Assembly: GCA_031263265.1 (NCBI GenBank)
Contig: JAISGE010000187.1
Coordinates: forward strand, 1-11,521
Direction: 5' to 3'
Source: Treponema sp.
Lineage (GTDB): Bacteria; Spirochaetota; Spirochaetia; Treponematales; Breznakiellaceae
Length of the DNA stretch: 11,521 bases
The position numbers and the translations under genes were made by a program. The notes under the pieces were generated by a model, which saw nothing but the letters and a program-made list of their open reading frames with translations, ran no database searches and had not been told where the DNA came from. This document shows positions 6,153-11,521 of the stretch, piece by piece (positions within the stretch are counted from its first letter, which is position 1; the number at the start of each line of letters is the position of its first letter).

Positions 6153-7589
6153 ATGAAGAAAAAGGTATTTGTTCTCATATTATCCTTATACATGAGTTTC
6201 TTGTTATTCGGTCAGACGGGCCCTTCCGGTGGAAGTCGCCGGGAGCCTATGGATATGGTAGTAGTGCTGGATATTTCATCAAGTATGAGCGGGTTTTACC
6301 AGGAAGTCAGTACCTATATAACCGGACCTTTGCTCAAGGAATTTTTAGTTTTAGGAGATACGTTTCATCTCATCTCTTTTTCAGATAAGGCCCAGTTGGA
6401 AATTTCCCGGCGTATTGAAGGACAGGGAGATCTAGAGGTCATCATCGGCCGGATGCTGCTCCTCTACCCCTTGAATACCTATTCTGATATTGCAGGAGCC
6501 CTTGCCTATACTGAAGGGTATATTTCGTCCATCCCAGGGCGGAGACCAAAGAACCTGCTGTTAATCTCCGATGGGGATCATAATCCGCCCCCTGGCTCTC
6601 CTGCTATAGATGGTTCTGGTTTCCAGAAGCTCATCACGGATATGCAGAGCCGTTTGAGCCGGAGAGGGATCCGGTTTGAGTTCCTCAAGGTTCCAGAGGG
6701 CCTGAACCGCAGCCCTCGCCCGGCTGCCCCACTTGTGCAGTCCGTCCCCACCCTGGTGCCTCAGACCTCAGCCCCGGTACTGGCACCCCAAACAACAGTC
6801 CCCCAAAACCCGGTTCCGGTAAGCCCCTTGGTTTCTCCGCCACCGCCTGCATCCGCGCTCCAAATGCCGATCCTTGTTTTGGAACCTGAGCCTTTCATAG
6901 ACCCTGTTCCTGAATCTGCCTTGCCTGTGGAAGATTTCCCGGTGGATCCTGGGACCGGAGAAGCGGAAAGCCTTTCTCTTACCGAGGAACCGCTCCCTCC
7001 AGATCTCAGGGAACCATTGGAGACAGCGGCCCATGAGGAACAGCCTGAGAAACAGGATGGACCAGCTTCAACAAGAGTACGGCCCCTGCTTATCTTTGTT
7101 AATACCGGGTTCGGGGTTCTTGCGGCGCTGATTATCCTCATCATTGTTTTTCTGGTTTCAAGACAGCTCCAGAACACACCTAACCGGATGCTTGCCCATG
7201 GTACGGAATCTCCCGGCTTCGAGGGGCCGCCGATGCTATCCTTGTTTGTCAAGGATCAGAGCACCACCTTAGGCAGACGAAACCAGCATATCCTTAAAGC
7301 AGGGTATTCTTTAAGCCTGGGCGGGGGTAAATCGGATTTTCTTATATTCCTTGTACCCGTACCTCCGCATATTGCCCGGGTGTACTTTGATGGTACCCAT
7401 TACTTCTTTATCCCCCGAAAGCCCCAGTTCTTCCCCGATATTGGTTCCCAGATACTTCAGGACTGTATAGGAAAGCCGATACGGATCATCTCTGAGAAAA
7501 ACTACGAACTCTCTATACGGATAGAACGGCGTGAAGACCCTTGGTATGCCTTAAACCGTTTGCTTACCTCAATCACCCTGCCGGGATAG
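6153..7589 (+). CDS. Secreted/membrane-anchored von Willebrand factor A protein with proline-rich linker
   Basis: I chose the ATG at 6153 (478 residues) because it opens a clear signal sequence, MKKK followed by a hydrophobic stretch to about residue 20, rather than a TTG at 6099. Its ribosome binding site is weak. Residues about 33-185 are a vWA domain with a metal-ion-dependent adhesion site: DISSS (D40, S42, S44), a likely T109 and D140 in SDGD. Residues about 190-309 are an extended Pro/Glu/Ala-rich linker. Residues 312-335 form one membrane helix, followed by a polar domain to residue 478. Predicted topology is a periplasmic vWA domain, a spacer, a membrane helix and a cytoplasmic tail. 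The tail has beta-strand character and an LGGGKSDFLI segment reminiscent of a degenerate FHA domain; this is a weak guess. vWA domains bind protein partners through Mg2+; the ligand is unknown. Confidence 0.85.
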   Translation: MKKKVFVLILSLYMSFLLFGQTGPSGGSRREPMDMVVVLDISSSMSGFYQEVSTYITGPLLKEFLVLGDTFHLISFSDKAQLEISRRIEGQGDLEVIIGRMLLLYPLNTYSDIAGALAYTEGYISSIPGRRPKNLLLISDGDHNPPPGSPAIDGSGFQKLITDMQSRLSRRGIRFEFLKVPEGLNRSPRPAAPLVQSVPTLVPQTSAPVLAPQTTVPQNPVPVSPLVSPPPPASALQMPILVLEPEPFIDPVPESALPVEDFPVDPGTGEAESLSLTEEPLPPDLREPLETAAHEEQPEKQDGPASTRVRPLLIFVNTGFGVLAALIILIIVFLVSRQLQNTPNRMLAHGTESPGFEGPPMLSLFVKDQSTTLGRRNQHILKAGYSLSLGGGKSDFLIFLVPVPPHIARVYFDGTHYFFIPRKPQFFPDIGSQILQDCIGKPIRIISEKNYELSIRIERREDPWYALNRLLTSITLPG

Positions 7590-7650
7590 ACCACCTATCT
7601 GTATAGAAAAAATCAAAAAGTACATGCAAGTGTCTAATACGAGGTAACCT

Positions 7651-8268
7651 TTAAAAGTTTACCAAGTGTGGTGGATCACCTTCATATATTTTTTTTAATT
7701 CGTCTCTTACTTCCATTAATGCAAATCCTAAAAGATTTTTTCCTTTCCAATAAATTGGATTTTCTATAATGTTATTATCTTCCGATAAACCTACACCCCA
7801 TATTTTATCTAAAGGACTGGCCTCAACTATTATTTTATCTCCAGTTGAAATTAATATTTTTAACATTTCGTCATTTTGAGTAAATTTATAAAAATTACCA
7901 TTTAATACAATAGAATATTTTACATTGTCCCAAACTGTTGAGTTAAAATTTTTTACTTCCCTTCCAAGTGATTTTATTTGTTTAGGATGATTTGCCGATA
8001 ATATTTTTTCAAATGTTTCAAAATCATTAAAAATTAATGCTTTCTGTCCCATCATATATTGTTCAGCGCAATTATAATGATTATTGTCTACAACGAAATA
8101 TGATTTCTGCCATTGACTAAAACATCCTATTGATAAAGTAATTTTATCTGTCTGCCAGAAAAATGTATAATGCAACCTTTTTTTTGAATTATACTTTTTA
8201 ATTAAATCTTCTACGGTATATTTTTGATCATAATGTTTATCAACAAACGGAGAAACCAAAAAAGCCAT
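7651..8268 (-). CDS. NADAR/YbiA-family N-glycosidase-like protein
   Basis: The 205-residue protein carries the YbiA/NADAR fold signatures in order: CFSQW (49-53), AEQYMMGQKA (68-77) matching the SEHYFQAQKF of E. coli YbiA with the conserved Glu at E69, EASPLDKIWGVGL (149-161) and GKNLLGFALMEVRDEL (176-191). Family members hydrolyse N-glycosidic bonds, either in early riboflavin-pathway intermediates (YbiA type) or in ADP-ribosylated guanine (NADAR type, some paired with DarT toxins). The D-x-IWG-x-G form and the lack of riboflavin genes nearby make me favour the NADAR side, without certainty. The ATG at 8268 follows GGGGG with five bases between; an ATG at 8298 would overlap the promoter. Base composition is very AT-rich (a sampled line is about 17% G+C) compared with about 47% in greA, which suggests horizontal transfer. 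No toxin gene is seen beside it. Confidence 0.85.
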   Translation of the reverse strand: MAFLVSPFVDKHYDQKYTVEDLIKKYNSKKRLHYTFFWQTDKITLSIGCFSQWQKSYFVVDNNHYNCAEQYMMGQKALIFNDFETFEKILSANHPKQIKSLGREVKNFNSTVWDNVKYSIVLNGNFYKFTQNDEMLKILISTGDKIIVEASPLDKIWGVGLSEDNNIIENPIYWKGKNLLGFALMEVRDELKKIYEGDPPHLVNF

Positions 8269-8293
8269 ATTTACCCCCAAAAATATTATTTCC

Positions 8294-8322
8294 AGCATAA
8301 ATTATTTTACATGTTTTGTCAA
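8294..8322 (-). promoter_or_regulatory. Probable promoter of the NADAR gene
   Basis: On the minus strand TTGACA (8322-8317, perfect consensus -35) is followed after 17 bases by TATGCT (8299-8294, four of six). The start would be near 8287, leaving about 19 bases of leader that include the GGGGG ribosome binding site. This supports the start at 8268 and independent transcription from the chemoreceptor gene upstream. Confidence 0.5.
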
Positions 8323-8329
8323 TAAATTT

Positions 8330-8344
8330 TAGGCACAATGCCTA
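8330..8344 (-). promoter_or_regulatory. Short perfect stem-loop between the chemoreceptor stop and the NADAR promoter
   Basis: TAGGCA and TGCCTA pair over six bases around a three-base loop, ten bases after the chemoreceptor stop codon. On the minus strand AAAATTTATTG follows, so there is no real U-run. It may be a weak transcript end or an operator for the adjacent promoter. Confidence 0.3.
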
Positions 8345-8354
8345 TAAACGTAAG

Positions 8355-10124
8355 TTACGTAAAGGTTATCTCCACGTATTCTTCAGACAGCTTCTTGACT
8401 TGCACAGGAGTCTTGAAAAATTTACCCACCCCTTTAACCAAGCCGATATAGAAATCTATCATTTTCCGGTGCGATTTGTAATGAACTTTAAGGGTCTTTT
8501 CGTTAAGTTCCTCCACATCAAACCGAGGCGGATGGGCATTGGGGATGATCTTGGTTACCTGCTCATGAATTTTATCAACCCCCATAATAAGCGCCTTGGC
8601 ACTGTTGATGCCGTAATAGTAGGCTTTGTAATATTTGGGGGCATACTCATTGACCCAATAATCACCAAAGGCGTCGATTATTTCCTGGGGAGAAAGGTGT
8701 AATACTTCGCCGATATTTTTAAGCACCCGCTGTATCACCTGGTCATCCACATCGGAAATACTGGTAAGCTGGAGATTTTCAGGTAGATTAGAGCGCTTCA
8801 AAATTTCGCGCCAGGTCTGCTCGCCCTTTCCTGCTTTCTTTACCAATTCGGCTATACAAAGCACGATTGTACCTTTCATGCTGTTCTTGTTGGTAACCGG
8901 AGGCTGTTTTGAAACCTTGAATATCGAGACCTCGTGTTTAATTTCATTCACGCTCACCAGATTAAGCTTTATCTTATCAAGTGCTTCGTCCATGAGTCGC
9001 ACCGCAAGCTCTGGATTTGAGGACAATGCAGCTTGTTTGACCTCATGGGTAATCAAGGCAAGCTTTTCCACTTCGGTCTGAATCGCTACGCTTTGCGTAA
9101 GAATGCTTCCCGAACCATCATGGAGTTCCTTGGTGCTCTGTTGTATGTTGGTGAATTGGTTTACCAAGCCTTCCATATTCTTGGTCTGGGAGGTGATGGC
9201 TTTTACCAGTTCGTGTTGATTCATATCCATGTTTTGGATTGCCCTAAAAATATTATCAAAGGATGCACTGGTGTTTTTTGAGGTATGCTCCGCGTTTCCC
9301 ATGGATTCCTTGAGGCTTTTCATGCTTTCGGTGATAATGCGAGATTGCTTATTCGAACTTTCCGCCAGATTGCGGATCTCATCAGCTACTACCGCAAAGC
9401 CCTGTCCCGAAGCCCCCGCGTGAGCCGCTTCAATAGCCGCATTCATAGCCAGGAGATTCGTTTGACTGGCAATGACATTAATAACCTTGTTTGCATCAAA
9501 CACAACGGTAATTTTAGCGGTAAGGGTATTCATCATGTCTTGGAGTTTGAGCATTTCATCTTTTCCCACCCCGGCATGTTTGTTGAGGGCCTCATAGCCC
9601 TCCAAATTCTCCTTGATAATCCGGTCAATGTTCCCTATACCTGCCTCAAAAAGAGAGGTGCTGGCGTTTACCTGGCTCATTTGGCTCGTAATGGCTTTAT
9701 TCTGGGAGGCGTGGATGGCTTGTAAAGCCTTTGCCACCTGCCCTATATTAGCGGCTTGTACCGGGATCTGCTCATGTATGGTGATTAACGAGGTAAGGGC
9801 TTTAACATGGGAATGGGCTTCATCAATCAGGGTATACAGTCTTTCCGCATTTTCTTCGGTGTACTTCACCCGCGACTGAATGAAAGACACGACCTGATCC
9901 AGCGCGGCGATAAACGCGTTTATCCGTTCCCCCAGATGGTTCATAGGGTCATTGTCCAGCTCAGGCGCCCTAAAGGCTAGATTATCTTGATCCTTGAAAA
10001 GCGGCTCAATCGCCTCAATGGTTTTCGCTAAGGAGTTCCCTTTACGTTTATAGAACAGCATAAGCCCTGCCGCAGAAACAGCGGCTGATGCCACGGCTAC
10101 ACCCAAAACAAGCACTATATTCAT
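8355..10124 (-). CDS. Methyl-accepting chemotaxis protein with C-terminal H-NOX heme gas-sensor domain
   Basis: I start the 589-residue protein at the ATG at 10124, behind AGGAGA with a short spacer; a start at 10214 would precede the promoter. Residues 3-24 form one membrane helix followed by a basic stop (YKRK). There is no periplasmic domain and no obvious HAMP. Coiled coil flanks a canonical MCP signalling tip at about 210-257 ([19 protein letters not shown], then [16 protein letters not shown]), which docks CheA/CheW. Residues 416-589 are a complete H-NOX domain. It shows MKGTIV at its start, proximal heme ligand H520 in [16 protein letters not shown], and the heme-propionate motif Y549-x-S551-x-R553. 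It aligns by eye with Thermoanaerobacter Tar4 H-NOX. Positions equivalent to its W9, N74 and Y140 are I, W and F, predicting NO rather than O2 binding. The receptor should steer flagellar motility in response to NO or redox state. Confidence 0.93.
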   Translation of the reverse strand: MNIVLVLGVAVASAAVSAAGLMLFYKRKGNSLAKTIEAIEPLFKDQDNLAFRAPELDNDPMNHLGERINAFIAALDQVVSFIQSRVKYTEENAERLYTLIDEAHSHVKALTSLITIHEQIPVQAANIGQVAKALQAIHASQNKAITSQMSQVNASTSLFEAGIGNIDRIIKENLEGYEALNKHAGVGKDEMLKLQDMMNTLTAKITVVFDANKVINVIASQTNLLAMNAAIEAAHAGASGQGFAVVADEIRNLAESSNKQSRIITESMKSLKESMGNAEHTSKNTSASFDNIFRAIQNMDMNQHELVKAITSQTKNMEGLVNQFTNIQQSTKELHDGSGSILTQSVAIQTEVEKLALITHEVKQAALSSNPELAVRLMDEALDKIKLNLVSVNEIKHEVSIFKVSKQPPVTNKNSMKGTIVLCIAELVKKAGKGEQTWREILKRSNLPENLQLTSISDVDDQVIQRVLKNIGEVLHLSPQEIIDAFGDYWVNEYAPKYYKAYYYGINSAKALIMGVDKIHEQVTKIIPNAHPPRFDVEELNEKTLKVHYKSHRKMIDFYIGLVKGVGKFFKTPVQVKKLSEEYVEITFT

Positions 10125-10150
10125 ATTCTCTCCTTTTTTCCTCAGTTTAA

Positions 10151-10180
10151 TTATTAACAATGATAGTATCCTACTGTCAA
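10151..10180 (-). promoter_or_regulatory. Probable promoter of the chemoreceptor gene
   Basis: On the minus strand a perfect TTGACA (10180-10175) is followed after 17-18 bases by TTAATAA (10157-10151), a poor -10. No FliA-type flagellar promoter was recognised. The position, about 27 bases before the ATG at 10124, leaves a short leader that carries the AGGAGA ribosome binding site. Confidence 0.4.
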
Positions 10181-10200
10181 GGTCATTGGGGATGCTTGGG

Positions 10201-11415
10201 TTAACGGATAGCAAGGGAGGCGTAGAGCGAAAGTCCTGAAAGGAGTATGGTCCTTATAAGGTCCGGGTCAGGGCCTCCGCCTGAACGGGTATCTTGTGGC
10301 CCGCTTTCGTCTGTTGAAAAGATATGCTGGTAACCCCAGGGCATGGCAAGGGTCTTTTTTATGCCAAGAGAAAGGCTGGTTTTGGGCCCCAGCCGCAGGG
10401 AAGGTATTCCAAGGTCAAGCGACACAAATGCTGCTCCCAAGCCCCCCAGATCTTTCGACAGCGGGGTGGTTTTTTCGTTGCCGCCGAAGAGGCTTTTCTC
10501 CCGGTAGTGGATATCCGCGGAACCTGCTCCTTGAAAAACATGGATCGCTCCAAGGGCCGCATTAATCCGAATAATTGAAAAGCGGTATTCCAGGCTCATT
10601 AGGGCAAAACCCGCGTGGGCTGAAAAAGACGCATCCAGGTTATAAAACCGGTACGGGAAAACAGAATACCCCTGATTGGACGCCGTAAGCCCCCCTTCCA
10701 TCTCCCCGGCGGCGTAGCAATACCCCAGGGTGCCTTTCACGGGGAAATGCCGGTTTTTCCCGGAAAACCGGTAATACAGGACCGCGCCCCTGGACGCACC
10801 GTTGAAAAGCCCCAGCCCCTCATTATCCAGAATGTCCGGGTCAAGGGAAAAAAGACTGAACCCCAGACTGTGTGCGTCATAAGCGCCGGTTAAACCCAGC
10901 CGCCACAAAGCGGGCAGGTTGGGCTTGCCGAAAAACCAATAGAAATCACCTGTTCCCCAAGATGCGGTAGCATAGGAAGCGGAGGGCTCCAGGGTTAATC
11001 CCCGGATACGAAAGGACAGGGCTGTATCGAACAATGCGCCTGAACCGTGCTCGCTGTTGAAGGCCGCCTTTCCAAGATCAGCCGTGAAAGCCGAATGGCT
11101 GAAGCCCCCAACCGTAAAAGCCGCGCCGAAGTTTTGGGTGTGAAGCCCAAACCGCACGGTTGCCGCGGCTATATCGCCATGAACTTCGGGCAGCTTGAGG
11201 AAGACCTCTCCTGCATCCGCTTTAAGGTACAGCCCGGTTTCCCCAGTATAGGCAAGGCTGCCCAGCCCGTAAGCCGACATGCCCCCAGGGCTTACCAGCA
11301 AGGAACCCCCGGCAGAGGAAACAGAAAAATCTCCCCCGCACAAGGGGGAGATTACCATACTGCACAGACACAGGATCACTGGCGTAAAAGCCGGTGATCC
11401 CCTCCATGATTTCAA
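10201..11415 (-). CDS. Exported protein, probable outer-membrane beta-barrel, function unknown
   Basis: The 404-residue frame starts at a TTG (11415) and begins with a plausible signal peptide: K2 and R5, a hydrophobic core at about 9-24, and small residues before about 28-30. The remainder is rich in Gly, Ser, Ala, Tyr and Phe, with many alternating hydrophobic/polar stretches and short turns, for example near residues 82-110, 128-150, 250-300 and 335-365. That is the pattern of a transmembrane beta barrel; there is no long hydrophobic helix after the signal. I do not recognise a named family. The start is uncertain: no Shine-Dalgarno precedes the TTG, and it lies only two codons past the stop of the upstream gene, in the same frame, so translational coupling is likely. 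G+C is high (about 67% in a sampled line). A terminator-like hairpin lies within the signal-peptide codons. Confidence 0.75.
   Translation of the reverse strand: MKSWRGSPAFTPVILCLCSMVISPLCGGDFSVSSAGGSLLVSPGGMSAYGLGSLAYTGETGLYLKADAGEVFLKLPEVHGDIAAATVRFGLHTQNFGAAFTVGGFSHSAFTADLGKAAFNSEHGSGALFDTALSFRIRGLTLEPSASYATASWGTGDFYWFFGKPNLPALWRLGLTGAYDAHSLGFSLFSLDPDILDNEGLGLFNGASRGAVLYYRFSGKNRHFPVKGTLGYCYAAGEMEGGLTASNQGYSVFPYRFYNLDASFSAHAGFALMSLEYRFSIIRINAALGAIHVFQGAGSADIHYREKSLFGGNEKTTPLSKDLGGLGAAFVSLDLGIPSLRLGPKTSLSLGIKKTLAMPWGYQHIFSTDESGPQDTRSGGGPDPDLIRTILLSGLSLYASLAIR
11318..11353 (-). terminator. Intrinsic-terminator-like hairpin inside the 5' coding region of the barrel gene
   Basis: On the minus strand a perfect 10-bp stem (AATCTCCCCC at 11353-11344 and GGGGGAGATT at 11337-11328) with a six-base loop is followed by TTTCTGTTT, giving five consecutive T with the end of the stem. 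This has the form of a rho-independent terminator, yet it lies about 60-100 bases inside the frame starting at 11415. It could end transcription from the upstream gene, or act as an attenuator that translating ribosomes disrupt. Confidence 0.55.
11373..11400 (-). promoter_or_regulatory. Second hairpin just after the barrel-gene start codon
   Basis: GGATCAC and GTGATCC (11373-11379 with 11394-11400) plus an inner GGC/GCC (11381-11383 with 11390-11392) make ten pairs with one mismatch on the minus-strand RNA. It begins 12 bases after the TTG start codon and could slow initiation or cooperate with the terminator-like hairpin downstream. Confidence 0.4.
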
Positions 11416-11421
11416 AGACGT

Positions 11422-11521
11422 TTAGTGATACAGGCCATAAAGGTGTTCCGCAATATCCGGCGGGAACAAGGGAATGGCGCCGTCTGCTGGGAACTCAAAC
11501 CCGTAGACCACAACCTCTTTC
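11422..11521 (-). CDS. C-terminal end of an unrecognised protein (rest lies beyond the window)
   Basis: Reading the minus strand from the window edge, one frame stays open for 32 codons and stops at TAA (11424-11422), ending in DIAEHLYGLYH. Only about 32 residues are visible, too few to name a family. Other frames from the edge close earlier: the frame starting at 11521 stops within nine codons. The stop lies seven bases before the start of the barrel gene, in the same frame, so the two are probably one operon. The call as a real gene rests on this spacing and the open frame. Confidence 0.45.
   Translation of the reverse strand, partial: KEVVVYGFEFPADGAIPLFPPDIAEHLYGLYH

Noticed and set aside
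7644..7664. GGTAAC...TTTACC imperfect inverted repeat over the NADAR stop codon as a terminator.
   Set aside because: It is AT-rich with mismatches and the T-run lies about 20 bases away, so the stem is too weak to call.
8316..8702. 128-residue plus-strand ORF.
   Set aside because: It lies entirely opposite the H-NOX coding region, which has unmistakable family motifs; it is a shadow frame.
10124..10214. 30-residue upstream extension of the chemoreceptor to 10214.
   Set aside because: AGGAGA lies directly before the ATG at 10124 and a consensus -35 sits inside the extension; the extra residues are not MCP-like.
496..11421. CRISPR arrays, tRNA/rRNA genes, transposases and direct-repeat attachment sites.
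   Set aside because: I looked for repeated spacers, cloverleaf-like stretches and transposase motifs and saw none, including at the edges of the AT-rich NADAR gene.

Overview
The window looks like chromosomal DNA of a Treponema-like spirochaete. The main support is a giant GreA (about 890 residues) whose Gre domain sits at the very C-terminus behind a long helical-repeat region, an arrangement I know from treponemes and chlamydiae. It is flanked by a TPR protein, a von Willebrand A protein and a probable outer-membrane barrel. The species assignment is inference. Base composition is mixed: sampled 60-base lines are about 47% G+C in greA, about 67% in the gene at the right end and about 17% in the gene at 7651-8268.

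Left part (1-2083, + strand): the 3' end of an unrecognised, rather AT-rich gene, then a 139-base spacer with predicted RNA structure, then a GltD-type flavoprotein (glutamate synthase small-subunit family). No large subunit is visible beside it.

Centre (2084-7589, + strand): a TPR protein, the giant greA and a membrane-anchored vWA protein. Each is preceded by its own sigma70-like promoter, and each promoter has a dyad or hairpin on or next to it. The TPR gene has no Shine-Dalgarno sequence and is overlapped by the stop codon of a possible 12-codon leader.

Right part (7651-11521, - strand): a strongly AT-rich NADAR/YbiA-family gene, probably acquired by transfer; a chemoreceptor whose C-terminus is a complete heme-binding H-NOX gas-sensor domain; a signal-peptide-bearing probable beta-barrel protein; and the last codons of a further gene. 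The vWA gene (+) and the NADAR gene (-) converge at about 7590-7650.

The most notable item is the chemoreceptor. It has one N-terminal membrane helix, no periplasmic sensor domain and a full methyl-accepting signalling hairpin, with the H-NOX domain at the far C-terminus. This is opposite to the well-studied Thermoanaerobacter Tar4, where H-NOX is N-terminal. The heme ligand histidine and the YxSxR motif are present, while the distal-pocket residues that stabilise O2 are replaced, so I predict a nitric-oxide receptor for an anaerobe. A second unusual feature is a strong intrinsic-terminator-like hairpin inside the signal-peptide codons of the barrel gene.
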